NCBI GenBank assembly: GCA_035298385.1
Contig: DATGYC010000295.1
Coordinates: forward strand, 1-14,923
DNA: 14,923 nucleotides
Origin: DATGYC01 sp035298385
Lineage (GTDB): Bacteria > Bacillota > Sulfobacillia > Symbiobacteriales > Symbiobacteriaceae
Reading direction: 5' to 3'
Shown: piece after piece, positions 1-7,300 of the stretch
How the letters are laid out: every line of letters begins with the position of its first letter
How positions within the stretch are numbered: the first letter of the stretch is position 1
The notes under the pieces: model-generated
The model's database searches: none
The model's input: the letters and a program-made list of their open reading frames with translations, nothing else
What the model was told of the DNA's origin: nothing
Program-made: the position numbers and the translations under genes

Positions 1-822
1 GGCCGGCCAGCCCTGCAGGGTGGCGAAGCAGTAGGCTGCGCCGAAGCCATCACCAGCCCCAAGGGTGTTCATCACGTCGACCTGGAAGGGCTTGACCGTG
101 AGCGGCCCGCCCTGGCCAAAGAGGAGGACCCCGTCACCACCACGCTTGGCGACGACCTGCTTCGGGCCGAGCGCCAAGATCGCCGCAGCGGCGTGCTCCG
201 GCTCGTCCGAGCCACCGGCAAAGGCCAATTCGGGTTCATTCGCCAGGACGATATCGGTCATGGTGAGGGCGATGCGGTAGTAGAGCTGGGCGATCCGCTC
301 ATCTACCCAGAGGCGCGGGCGCCAGTCCAGGTCGATCACGTTGATCCCGCCCTGGGCCCGATTGGCCTGCAGGGCGAAGAGGGTCGCTTCACGGGCGGGC
401 GATTCGGCGAGGGCCGTTGCCGCCACCACCAGCATCCCGCCGAGCTTCGCCGGGTCGACGTCCGAGAGCGCCAACTGATTGTCGGCGCAGGGTTTGCGAT
501 AGAAGAGGACCTGGGAGTCGGCGGGGGGGAAGAGGGCGGCGAAGGCGAGGGCGGTCGGATGAGCGGGATCGACGCCCACCATGCTGACGTCGACGCCCTC
601 ACGCTGGAGCCGCTCCCGCAGGAAGGTGCCGTGCTCGTCCGGGCCGACCCGGCTGATCAGGCCGACGGGGGCGCCCAGGCGGGCGAGCCCGAAGGCGGTA
701 TTCCCGGCTGAGCCACCGAGGTACTTCGAGAAGCTGGTCACGTCACGCAGGGGCGTCTGCAACTGGTCGGCGTAGAGATCGACGATCACGCGGCCGAGGC
801 AGTAGACCGCAGTTCTGCTCAC
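1..822 (-). CDS. iolC: 5-dehydro-2-deoxygluconokinase (IolC), PfkB family, 3' end cut by window edge
   Basis: This ribokinase/PfkB sugar kinase is likely to phosphorylate 2-deoxy-5-keto-D-gluconate with ATP in the cytoplasm, the penultimate ring-derived step of inositol breakdown. I translated 274 N-terminal residues. The N-terminal PfkB signature GGSAGNTAFGLARLG is at residues 36-50. The DLDWRPRLW segment at 164-172 resembles the DxDxRPxxW stretch typical of IolC. The anion-hole/catalytic motif GAGDGF is at 255-260, with Asp258 as the probable base. Family members have roughly 325-340 residues, so about 50-65 are missing past base 1. The start is GTG, whose GTGA overlaps the stop of the aldolase gene, and AAAGGAGGA (829-837) lies 6 bases upstream. 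The family and pathway assignment is firm; the exact substrate follows from context and could be another ketose acid. Confidence 0.9.
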   Translation of the reverse strand, partial: MSRTAVYCLGRVIVDLYADQLQTPLRDVTSFSKYLGGSAGNTAFGLARLGAPVGLISRVGPDEHGTFLRERLQREGVDVSMVGVDPAHPTALAFAALFPPADSQVLFYRKPCADNQLALSDVDPAKLGGMLVVAATALAESPAREATLFALQANRAQGGINVIDLDWRPRLWVDERIAQLYYRIALTMTDIVLANEPELAFAGGSDEPEHAAAAILALGPKQVVAKRGGDGVLLFGQGGPLTVKPFQVDVMNTLGAGDGFGAAYCFATLQGWPA

Positions 823-1787
823 AGGTCTTCCTCCTTTCGCAGGTAGGCGGTTGCCACTGTGCGATCCCAGAGTCCGCGGGCGACGTTGGCGACAGCGATC
901 GCCATGGCGCGCGGGTCGACCCCGGCGCCCGGGTAGAGGACGTTGCGCCCGATCATCAGCCCGCGCACGTTTGGGGCGGACTGGCTGGTCACTTCGATCT
1001 CGGCGAGGACCTGGGCGGGATCGCCGGCGCTCTCGCCGCCGAGGAGCAGGATCGGCAGGGTGGTGGCGGCGGCTACCCGCGCCATCTCAGGGACCATTGG
1101 GAGCTTGAGCCAGGAGTAGGCGGAGGTGCTGCCGAGGGCGCTCGCCACGCCGAGCAGCGGCACCAGGCGCTCGGGCGTCTTGACCACGCGCCAGCCGCCT
1201 GTCTCGGTCGGTTCGACCGGCAGCGGTTCAATAAAGACGGGGAGCCGGCACTGGGCCAATCGCTCGACCGCATCGGCGGCGAAGCGGAGCGTGGCGGCCG
1301 AGTCGCGGTGCTGCAGGTTGATCCGGAGGAGCAGCTTGCCACCATCAAGTCCCTGACGGAGGAGCGATTCGGGGGTGTGGCCGGTCCAGAAATCATCCAG
1401 TTCCCAGGCGGCACCGGCCAGACCGCCCCGATTCAGGCAACCGATCAAGAGCTTGCCGCAGACCGGGTTCGGCTCGCCCTGCTTCGCCAGCAGGTGTCCG
1501 AGCAGGAGGAGTTCATCAAGGAGATCCGGCGTCGCCATGACGCCGTCTACCGCACGGCACGAGAGCACGCGCAGAATCCGGTCCAGGTAATCGGCGCGGT
1601 CGGCCATCGCCCACGGATCCCCACCGGCCGCGACGACGTAGCGGGCGGGATGATCCGCGGCGATGATCACCAGCCGGTCGGAAGCCGTCACCTTCGGGTG
1701 CCGGCGTCGCTCGGCGTAGAGCCGGGTCAGGAGTTCGGGTTCACCGACGCGCAGGTCGGTCACCTGTGCGAGGAGGGAGGGGGTCAC
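819..1787 (-). CDS. Class I aldolase-like (beta/alpha)8 protein, Cgl0159 type, probable 2-deoxy-5-keto-gluconate-6-phosphate aldolase
   Basis: This 322-residue TIM-barrel protein resembles the Cgl0159 family found in actinobacterial inositol clusters (from memory). It occupies the place of IolJ, which cleaves 2-deoxy-5-keto-gluconate 6-phosphate to dihydroxyacetone phosphate and malonate semialdehyde. Visible motifs are AADHPAR near 43-49, DGVMATPDLLDEL at 81-93, GCLNRGGL at 116-123, WLKLPMV at 226-232, LLLGGES at 247-253 and GRNVLYPGAG at 280-289. Lys228 is a candidate Schiff-base lysine, and the glycine-rich C-terminal strands are typical of phosphate binding in DhnA/DeoC-type aldolases. 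The GTG start lies 4 bases after the iolB stop, with GGGAGG ahead of it inside iolB. The stop overlaps iolC by 4 bp. The fold and class I chemistry are likely; the precise substrate is inferred from the neighbours. Confidence 0.78.
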   Translation of the reverse strand: MTPSLLAQVTDLRVGEPELLTRLYAERRRHPKVTASDRLVIIAADHPARYVVAAGGDPWAMADRADYLDRILRVLSCRAVDGVMATPDLLDELLLLGHLLAKQGEPNPVCGKLLIGCLNRGGLAGAAWELDDFWTGHTPESLLRQGLDGGKLLLRINLQHRDSAATLRFAADAVERLAQCRLPVFIEPLPVEPTETGGWRVVKTPERLVPLLGVASALGSTSAYSWLKLPMVPEMARVAAATTLPILLLGGESAGDPAQVLAEIEVTSQSAPNVRGLMIGRNVLYPGAGVDPRAMAIAVANVARGLWDRTVATAYLRKEEDL

Positions 1788-1791
1788 GCGC

Positions 1792-2637
1792 TCAATCCTC
1801 CCTTGCGACCGGCGGCTTCTGCCAGTTCATCAGGTGCTGGTAGTCCGGGTCGACCTGGAAGTTCCAGGCCCGGGTCGGCCCGGCCATGACGTTCAGGTAG
1901 TAGCAGTCGTGGCCGGGGGTGGCGGCGACGGGGTGGTAGCCGCGTGGGACCAGGGTGACGTCATCCTGCCCGGGCGCCAAGGTCAGATCGAGTGAACGGT
2001 CCGGGGTGTAGAGCCGCTGCAGGGCGAAGCCGCTCTCGGGCTGGATCTGGTAGTAGTAGATCTCCTCCAGGTAGCTCTCGCGCGGTGGAGTCTCGGTGTC
2101 ATGCTTGTGCGGCGGGAAGCTGGACCAGTTGCCGCCGGGGGTGTAGACCTCGACCAGGATCAGCCGGGCGGCCTCGGCTGCGGGCGGCAGCAGGTGCTGG
2201 ATAAAGCGGGCGGTCTGGCCCTCGCCGCGGTGCTCGGTCGTGATCTGGTCCGGCCTGATCAGGCGGACCTCCCCCCCGGCGGGGGTGGGCGCCCCGGCTA
2301 TCGCCAGGTGGAGTTCACCCTCGGCAGCCAGTTCATACCCGTGGCCAGGCGGGAGCAGCAGCACGTAGGGCCGCTGTCTCTCCCAAACGGTCTCCCGCTC
2401 ACCGATCGAGTCGAAGCGGTGGGAGAGCCCCTCCGCCGTCACAACCACGCTGCAGCGCCCGCCCAGCACGATCAGCGCCGTCTCCCGATCCTCGGTCTGC
2501 TGGCACAGCCGCTCGCCCGCGCCCAACCGGTAGGCCGCGAAGGAGATGTACGCCCAGCCAGCCGACTCTGGGGTGATCTGGACCAGGCGCCCGTCAGCCT
2601 GGCGCTGGGCGCGTCGCAGTAACCCCTGCTCGCTCAT
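1792..2637 (-). CDS. iolB: 5-deoxy-glucuronate isomerase (IolB)
   Basis: This protein isomerises 5-deoxy-D-glucuronate to 2-deoxy-5-keto-D-gluconate in the cytoplasm. It has 281 residues, close to the roughly 270 usual for IolB, and the double-cupin arrangement can be followed. The metal site is in the second half: PPHKHD at 175-180 (His177, His179), LEEIYYYQ at 190-197 (Glu191/192), and RGYHPVAATPGHDCYYLNVMAG at 232-253 (His235). The C-terminal DPDYQHLMNW (263-272) is also family-like. It starts at ATG, and its ATGA overlaps the iolE stop. The Shine-Dalgarno (GGGAG in the end of iolE) is modest, so translational coupling is likely. A proline/glycine-rich stretch near residues 116-122 is encoded by a G/C-run-rich segment around 2270-2295, without disrupting the frame. 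Confidence 0.93.
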   Translation of the reverse strand: MSEQGLLRRAQRQADGRLVQITPESAGWAYISFAAYRLGAGERLCQQTEDRETALIVLGGRCSVVVTAEGLSHRFDSIGERETVWERQRPYVLLLPPGHGYELAAEGELHLAIAGAPTPAGGEVRLIRPDQITTEHRGEGQTARFIQHLLPPAAEAARLILVEVYTPGGNWSSFPPHKHDTETPPRESYLEEIYYYQIQPESGFALQRLYTPDRSLDLTLAPGQDDVTLVPRGYHPVAATPGHDCYYLNVMAGPTRAWNFQVDPDYQHLMNWQKPPVARED

Positions 2638-3521
2638 ACGCCAGCCAGCTCCCGCAGGAACGCCCGGCAGCGCTTGGAGACGGTGAAGGCAGGGTGGACG
2701 GCGGGGTCCTGCTCCGCCTCGACGATCAACCAGCCCTTGTAGCCGCTCAGGGCGGCCATGATGGCCGGCCAGTCGAGCGAGCCGGCGCCCGGTGTGCAGA
2801 AGACGTTTTGCATCACCGCCTGCTTGAAGCTCAGCCCCTCAGCCCGGCAGTGCGCCAGGACCGCGGATCGCACATCCTTTAGATGAACGTAGACGATCCG
2901 CTCCCGGTGCCGCTGCAGGACCGCCGCCGGATCGCCCCCACCGTAGGTGATGTGGGCGGTATCCGGGCAGTAGCCGACCAACTCGGGGTCTAGGCTCTCG
3001 AAGAGCCGGTCGATCTGCGCCGGGGTCTCGATCGCCGTGCCGCCGTGCGGATGAATCGCCAGCGTCATCTCCTGCGCCCGGGCGTACTCGCCACAGAGTT
3101 GCAGCCCCGTCACCAGTCGGGCCCACTGGCCATCCGTGAACGGGGTGACTGCTGATCGCTCCCCCCGGTGGTCCCAGTGGAGGGACTGATACCCCTCCGC
3201 CACGAGGGCGAAGCGGGCGCCCGCCGCCTTGCAGAAGTCGATATGCGCCTTGGTGGCCTCGACCTCTGCTTCAAAGCGGTCCGGCGCCGCCAGGTTCGTC
3301 CAGCGGTAGGCGGCGGCGAGGACCAGTCCGTGTCCGGCCAGGGCGCCCCGCAGCGCCGCTGGCTCCTGCGGGTAGGCGTAGCTCATCTCAGAGCCGACGT
3401 AGCCGGCGGCAGCCATCTCTGCCATGACGGTGCTACCAGGGGTCTGGGCGCCCCAGGTGCGAATGTCGTCGTTCACCCAACCGATCGGGCCGATGCCGAT
3501 CCGGACTTGATCTGCGTTCAT
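2634..3521 (-). CDS. iolE: 2-keto-myo-inositol (inosose) dehydratase (IolE)
   Basis: This xylose-isomerase-like TIM barrel of 295 residues dehydrates scyllo-inosose to 3D-trihydroxycyclohexane-1,2-dione. The N-terminus IGIGPIGWVNDDI (8-20) closely follows the IGIAPIxWxNDD pattern of IolE. Metal and substrate motifs are HPHGGTAIETPAQID at 157-171 (His157, His159), CPDTAHITYGGGDP at 185-198 (Asp187, His190), VHLKDV at 212-217, and VEAEQDP at 267-273. The start is ATG, only one base after the stop of the upstream ThDP enzyme gene. A very strong AAGGAGG (3531-3537) lies inside the end of that gene, so IolE should be well translated. The stop overlaps iolB. Related inosose dehydratases (IolH-like) are the main alternative, but the N-terminal signature favours IolE. 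Confidence 0.93.
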   Translation of the reverse strand: MNADQVRIGIGPIGWVNDDIRTWGAQTPGSTVMAEMAAAGYVGSEMSYAYPQEPAALRGALAGHGLVLAAAYRWTNLAAPDRFEAEVEATKAHIDFCKAAGARFALVAEGYQSLHWDHRGERSAVTPFTDGQWARLVTGLQLCGEYARAQEMTLAIHPHGGTAIETPAQIDRLFESLDPELVGYCPDTAHITYGGGDPAAVLQRHRERIVYVHLKDVRSAVLAHCRAEGLSFKQAVMQNVFCTPGAGSLDWPAIMAALSGYKGWLIVEAEQDPAVHPAFTVSKRCRAFLRELAGV

Positions 3522-3522
3522 C

Positions 3523-5313
3523 CTAGAGCACCTCCTTCTGCCGACCCTGCAGCCACGCCTGGTGGTGCTGCGTCAGGTATGCCGGCACGGGGATATCCCA
3601 CCAGCCACCGTTGGTCAGCCCCTGCTTGTTCACCATCACCTCAATCAGAGCGGGACCGCCAGACTGGAGCGCCCGCGCTACGGCAGGCCCAATCTGGGCC
3701 GGATCGACGACCCGTTCCCCGGCGATGCCGAACTGCTTGGCCACCTCCGCCAACTGGGCGGAGTAATCCTCGCCCTGGCGCTGGAACTGGGTGACGATCG
3801 TCCGGTCCTTGCCGAAGTGGCCCTCTTGGAGGTTGCGGATCGAGGAGAAGCCGCAGTTGTTCATGACGACCCAGACGACCGGGATCTCGTACATGGCGGC
3901 CACGCCGATCTCCTGCATCGTCTGCAGGAAGTCGCCATCACCGGCCAGGCCGATCACGGGGCGGTCCGGTGCGGCCAGCTTGGCGCCAATCGCCCCTGGC
4001 ACGGTGAAGCCCATGGTGCTGAAGCCACCGGAGGAGATGTGGGTGCGCGGCTCGTAGACGGGGAACTCCTGGAAGGTCTGGTTCTGCACCAGGCCGGCGC
4101 CCGTCACGACGATGCCGTTGCGGGGCAGGACCTTACGGACCTCCGCAAGGGCGCGCGAGATGGTGGTCAGGCCCGGGCCGGCATAGGTCTGCGCCGGGCG
4201 CAGTAGCTCGTACCAAGCGCTCCGCAGCTGGGCGATGTGGCGGTGGTAGGCCGAGCCGGGCCAGTCGCACGGTTTGCCGAGGAGGCGTAGGCCGTCCAAG
4301 AGATCCTGGGCCGCGCTGCGGGCATCGGCCACCATGTCGACGGCGACGGGGAAGTTCTTGCCGATCTCATGGGCGTCGATGTCGATCTGGATCAACTGGC
4401 AGTCCGGCTGCATGTTGTAGCTCTTGTGGTAGCTGGAGAAGGACCAGTCGGTGAAGCGGCAGCCGAAGGAGAGGACGACGTCGGCCTCGGCCAAAAGTTC
4501 ATTGGCGACGGTGGAGCCCGGGGAGCCGGGATGCAGACCGTAGAGTTCGTGATCCTCCGGCACGGCGCCCTTGCCCATCCAGGTGGTCAGGATGGCGGCA
4601 CCGACGAACTCCGCGATCTCTTGGACGAGCGGGCCCGCGTTGGCGGTGATCACGCCGCCGCCGATCAGGACGACCGGGCGCTGGGCGCCCAGGAGCAGCT
4701 TGACCGCCTTCTCGACCGCCATGGCGTCCGGGCGGGGCGGGTGCTGGACCCGCCGTTCGGCCGAGACGGGGCGTTCTGTCTCGATCGCCTCCGCCTGCAC
4801 ATCCATCGGCAGGTCGATGTGGACGGGACCGGGGCGCCCGCTCAGCATCTTGTTGAAGGCCCGGTGCATCACGAACGGCACCGCATCGACGCGGGTGGGC
4901 AGGAAGGTCTGCTTGGTGACGGGGCGCAGCACGTTCGGGAAGTCGGAGAACTGGGCCCGGTCAAGCTCCTGCAGGACCGAGTGCCCGCGCATGTAGGTGT
5001 GGGTGGAGCCGGTCACGACCAGCATCGCCGTCGAGTCGACGTAGGCCTGCGCCACGCCGATCACGGTGTTGCAGGCGCCCGGTCCGATCGAGGTGAAGAC
5101 GCCGCAGGGCTGGCCGCTGACGCGATAGTAGGCGTCCGCCATGTGGGCGGCGCTCTGCTCGTGGTAGACCATCATCGCCCCGATGCGCTCCTTGCGGTCC
5201 ACGAGCGCATCGAAGAGGCAGACATCACCGTGGCCGGGGATGCCAAAGACGTAGGGGACCCGGTTCGCGATCAGACTCTCAGCGACGATCTCTGCGCCTG
5301 TTAGTCGAGGCAA
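3523..5313 (-). CDS. Thiamine-diphosphate enzyme in the IolD position (probable trihydroxycyclohexane-1,2-dione hydrolase, short form)
   Basis: This is a 596-residue member of the acetolactate synthase/pyruvate oxidase ThDP superfamily, likely to cleave the cyclic dione made by IolE and yield 5-deoxy-glucuronate. The three domains are visible. The N-terminal pyrimidine-binding domain has FGIPGHGD at 23-30 and catalytic Glu52 in HEQSAAH. The central domain has VVLIGGGVI near 214-222. The C-terminal ThDP domain has the Mg/ThDP motif GDGD (458-461) through MNN (484-486). Canonical IolD is about 620-640 residues with a distinctive N-terminal insertion; this protein is shorter and its N-terminus reads like acetolactate synthase. 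The C-terminal WWDIPVPAYL (571-580) recalls the WWDVPV tail of IolD. The start is TTG, preceded by AAAGGAG (5322-5328) at 8-base spacing; iolG ends 27 bp upstream. The superfamily is certain; the IolD role rests on position and the tail motif. Confidence 0.75.
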   Translation of the reverse strand: MPRLTGAEIVAESLIANRVPYVFGIPGHGDVCLFDALVDRKERIGAMMVYHEQSAAHMADAYYRVSGQPCGVFTSIGPGACNTVIGVAQAYVDSTAMLVVTGSTHTYMRGHSVLQELDRAQFSDFPNVLRPVTKQTFLPTRVDAVPFVMHRAFNKMLSGRPGPVHIDLPMDVQAEAIETERPVSAERRVQHPPRPDAMAVEKAVKLLLGAQRPVVLIGGGVITANAGPLVQEIAEFVGAAILTTWMGKGAVPEDHELYGLHPGSPGSTVANELLAEADVVLSFGCRFTDWSFSSYHKSYNMQPDCQLIQIDIDAHEIGKNFPVAVDMVADARSAAQDLLDGLRLLGKPCDWPGSAYHRHIAQLRSAWYELLRPAQTYAGPGLTTISRALAEVRKVLPRNGIVVTGAGLVQNQTFQEFPVYEPRTHISSGGFSTMGFTVPGAIGAKLAAPDRPVIGLAGDGDFLQTMQEIGVAAMYEIPVVWVVMNNCGFSSIRNLQEGHFGKDRTIVTQFQRQGEDYSAQLAEVAKQFGIAGERVVDPAQIGPAVARALQSGGPALIEVMVNKQGLTNGGWWDIPVPAYLTQHHQAWLQGRQKEVL

Positions 5314-5340
5314 CGCCCTCGCTCCTTTCCGGGTCGGTCT

Positions 5341-6357
5341 CTAACGAGCGACGGACTCCACCTCGACGGGTGCGCCGAGCTCCTGTGACCGCTTCGCCGC
5401 CAGCGCCAAGAGGAGCGCCTGGCGCCCATCCCAGGCACCGACGCTGGGCGTCTTGCCGGCCAGCACGGTCTGCACGAACTCGATCAACTCGATGTGGTAG
5501 GCCTCGCTGAAGCGCTCCAGGTAGCCGGGCATGTAGTCACGGACGACGCCGGACTTGGTCTGGATGGTGATCGGGGTATGGCGCTCCTGCCCGATGGCGA
5601 TCGTGCCCTTCGTCCCCATCACCTCGGCCCGGATGTCGTAGCCGTAGATGGCGTTGCGCGAGCCCTCGATATGGCCGAGCCCGCCCTTCTCGAACTCCAG
5701 GACGACGTGGGCGTGGTCGACGTCGTTCAGCGCGTGCATCCAGTCGTTCATGAGGACCTTGCCGGTGGCGTGGAGCCGCTTCACCTCATCGCCCATCAGG
5801 AAGCGGGCGATGTCGAACTCATGGATCAGGCAGTCCAGGTAGATGCCGCCGGACTGCGCCACGTACTCGCGCGGCGGGGCCTGCGGGTCCCGGCTGATGC
5901 CGTTGTAGGCGACGACCTCGCCGATGGCGCCCTCGGCGATTGCACGCTTGGCAGCGGCGTAGCCGGGGTCGAAGCGGCGCATGAAGCCGAGCTGCAGGGG
6001 GGTACCGGTCTGCTTGACCACGTGATCGATCGCCTCACACTCGGCCACGGAGAGGGCGAGCGGCTTCTCGCAGAAGATCGCCTTGCCAGCCTTCGCCGCC
6101 GCCATGCAGATCTCGGCGTGGGTGGTGGAGGGGGTGATGATGAAGACCGCATCGACGGCTGGATCGTTTAGAACCTCCTGGTAGTCAAGGTAGCCCTTCG
6201 CCCCAAGCTGGGCCGAGACGTTGCGCAGATGCGGTTCGATCGGGTCTTGCACGGCGACGAGGCGGGCGCCCGGAACGCGATTGGCCAGCAGATCCGCATG
6301 CCGGAAGCCCATCTTTCCAAGCCCAAGGACGGCGCAGTTAAGAGTCGACTTGCTCAC
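5341..6357 (-). CDS. iolG: Inositol 2-dehydrogenase (IolG-type GFO/IDH/MocA oxidoreductase)
   Basis: This NAD(P)-dependent cytoplasmic oxidoreductase of 338 residues is expected to oxidise myo-inositol (or scyllo/chiro isomers) to inosose. The Rossmann glycine motif is GLGKMG at 12-17. The family hallmark EKP is at 97-99 with catalytic Lys98, and the Asp-x3-His catalytic pair lies in DCLIHEFDIARFLMG (Asp175, His179). The C-terminal substrate domain contains EVMGTKGTIAIG and an FVQTVLAGKTPSVGAWDGRQALLLA tail typical of IolG. The length fits the family (about 335-345). The GTG start has its GTGA overlapping the stop of the MBL gene, with AAAGGGG upstream. Stereoisomer specificity cannot be read from sequence. 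Confidence 0.9.
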   Translation of the reverse strand: MSKSTLNCAVLGLGKMGFRHADLLANRVPGARLVAVQDPIEPHLRNVSAQLGAKGYLDYQEVLNDPAVDAVFIITPSTTHAEICMAAAKAGKAIFCEKPLALSVAECEAIDHVVKQTGTPLQLGFMRRFDPGYAAAKRAIAEGAIGEVVAYNGISRDPQAPPREYVAQSGGIYLDCLIHEFDIARFLMGDEVKRLHATGKVLMNDWMHALNDVDHAHVVLEFEKGGLGHIEGSRNAIYGYDIRAEVMGTKGTIAIGQERHTPITIQTKSGVVRDYMPGYLERFSEAYHIELIEFVQTVLAGKTPSVGAWDGRQALLLALAAKRSQELGAPVEVESVAR

Positions 6358-7289
6358 GCTTCTACCCCTTTATGGCTGATCGTGATCTGATGGCCATCCC
6401 AGGTCACAGCGATGGCCTGGGCGTACGGTGCAAACTCGGTCTGATGCAGGGGGACCGGACCTAAGGCTTCAAGCACAGCGGGCTCAGGCCGATCCGTGCG
6501 CGCTAGCGAGCACGAGAGGATCGCTGCCTGGGGCTTGACGAGGGCGATGAGTTCGGCCGAGGTCGCATCCGCCGCCCCGTGGTGGGCGATCTTGAGCAGG
6601 TCAGCCTGCAGCTGTTCCGGCGGGACGGCCTGCCACCAGCCCAAGAGGTTATCGCCGGGGAGCAACACCTTCAGGTCACCGATCTGCAGGCGGAGCGCGA
6701 GGCAGGCCTCGTTCGCCGACTGATCGATCTGGTAGAGGTGGTGCTCGGAGTGCGCTGGCTCTCGGTAGAGGCGATCGATCATCCCCACCGTGGCGGCCGT
6801 CTTGGCGCCGCCCGTGTAGAGCACCTCCAGCCGAAGCCCGGGAACGGGTTCAAAGGCCATGCCGGGGGCTAGATCGCCCGCCGCCGCGGTCAGGAGCCGG
6901 GCGCCCAGTGCCGGCAACCGCTCCTGCAAGAGCCAGCGGTAGGCGTTCAGGGACTCGCCGGTCTTGCCGGTGTAGTACGCCCAGGTCGGATCGATCGGCA
7001 GCGGTACGGCTGCGTCCGGCAGGGGGCAGAGCGCCCAGCACTCCTTGACCGCCATCAACTGCTTCGCCGCCAGGGCCAGCCCCGCCACATGATCCTCATG
7101 CAGGTGGGTCGAGATCAGCAGATCGAGCGTACTCACACACCGCTCCTGCAGCAGGGCGAGGAGGGAGTCCGCGCGCGTCGCTGAACCGCCATCGACGAGG
7201 AGGCGGAAGGGCTCGCCGTCGTCACTGAAGACCTCCGCGTAGAAGGCGTCGCCGTAGCCCACGTTCAGGAACCAGAGCGCCGCTTGCAT
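6354..7289 (-). CDS. Cytoplasmic metallo-beta-lactamase-fold hydrolase (ComEC/Rec2 C-domain-like), function unknown
   Basis: This 311-residue soluble protein has no signal peptide or membrane segment. It carries the MBL metal motifs: LVDGG at 31-35, THLHEDH at 61-67 (the HxHxDH site, with a threonine as in ComEC-type MBL domains), LLPGD at 209-213, and AHHGAAD at 235-241. The PGD...HHG arrangement is that of ComEC/Rec2-related MBL domains, whose known activities include nuclease and phosphodiesterase functions. It starts at ATG with GGAGGA upstream, 11 bp after the ATPase stop, and its own stop overlaps iolG, so it is embedded between transport and catabolism genes. No MBL protein is part of the textbook iol pathway. 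Phosphodiester, lactone or ester hydrolysis of the imported substrate is possible, but I cannot assign a reaction. Confidence 0.85.
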   Translation of the reverse strand: MQAALWFLNVGYGDAFYAEVFSDDGEPFRLLVDGGSATRADSLLALLQERCVSTLDLLISTHLHEDHVAGLALAAKQLMAVKECWALCPLPDAAVPLPIDPTWAYYTGKTGESLNAYRWLLQERLPALGARLLTAAAGDLAPGMAFEPVPGLRLEVLYTGGAKTAATVGMIDRLYREPAHSEHHLYQIDQSANEACLALRLQIGDLKVLLPGDNLLGWWQAVPPEQLQADLLKIAHHGAADATSAELIALVKPQAAILSCSLARTDRPEPAVLEALGPVPLHQTEFAPYAQAIAVTWDGHQITISHKGVEA

Positions 7290-7300
7290 GACCTCTCCTC

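Noticed and set aside
520..530. Seven-base G/C runs (in iolC near 520-530, in iolB near 2270-2278, before the ATPase start near 8316-8322) as phase-variable tracts
   Set aside because: Runs of seven are expected by chance at this GC content, the frames are intact, and the genes are metabolic.
4369..5304. Long open frames on the plus strand opposite the genes (for example 4369-5304, 12161-13066, 13081-14070)
   Set aside because: They are antisense shadows in GC-rich sequence. Their translations are Arg/Gly/Ala/His-rich with no recognisable motifs, while the minus-strand frames show complete family signatures.
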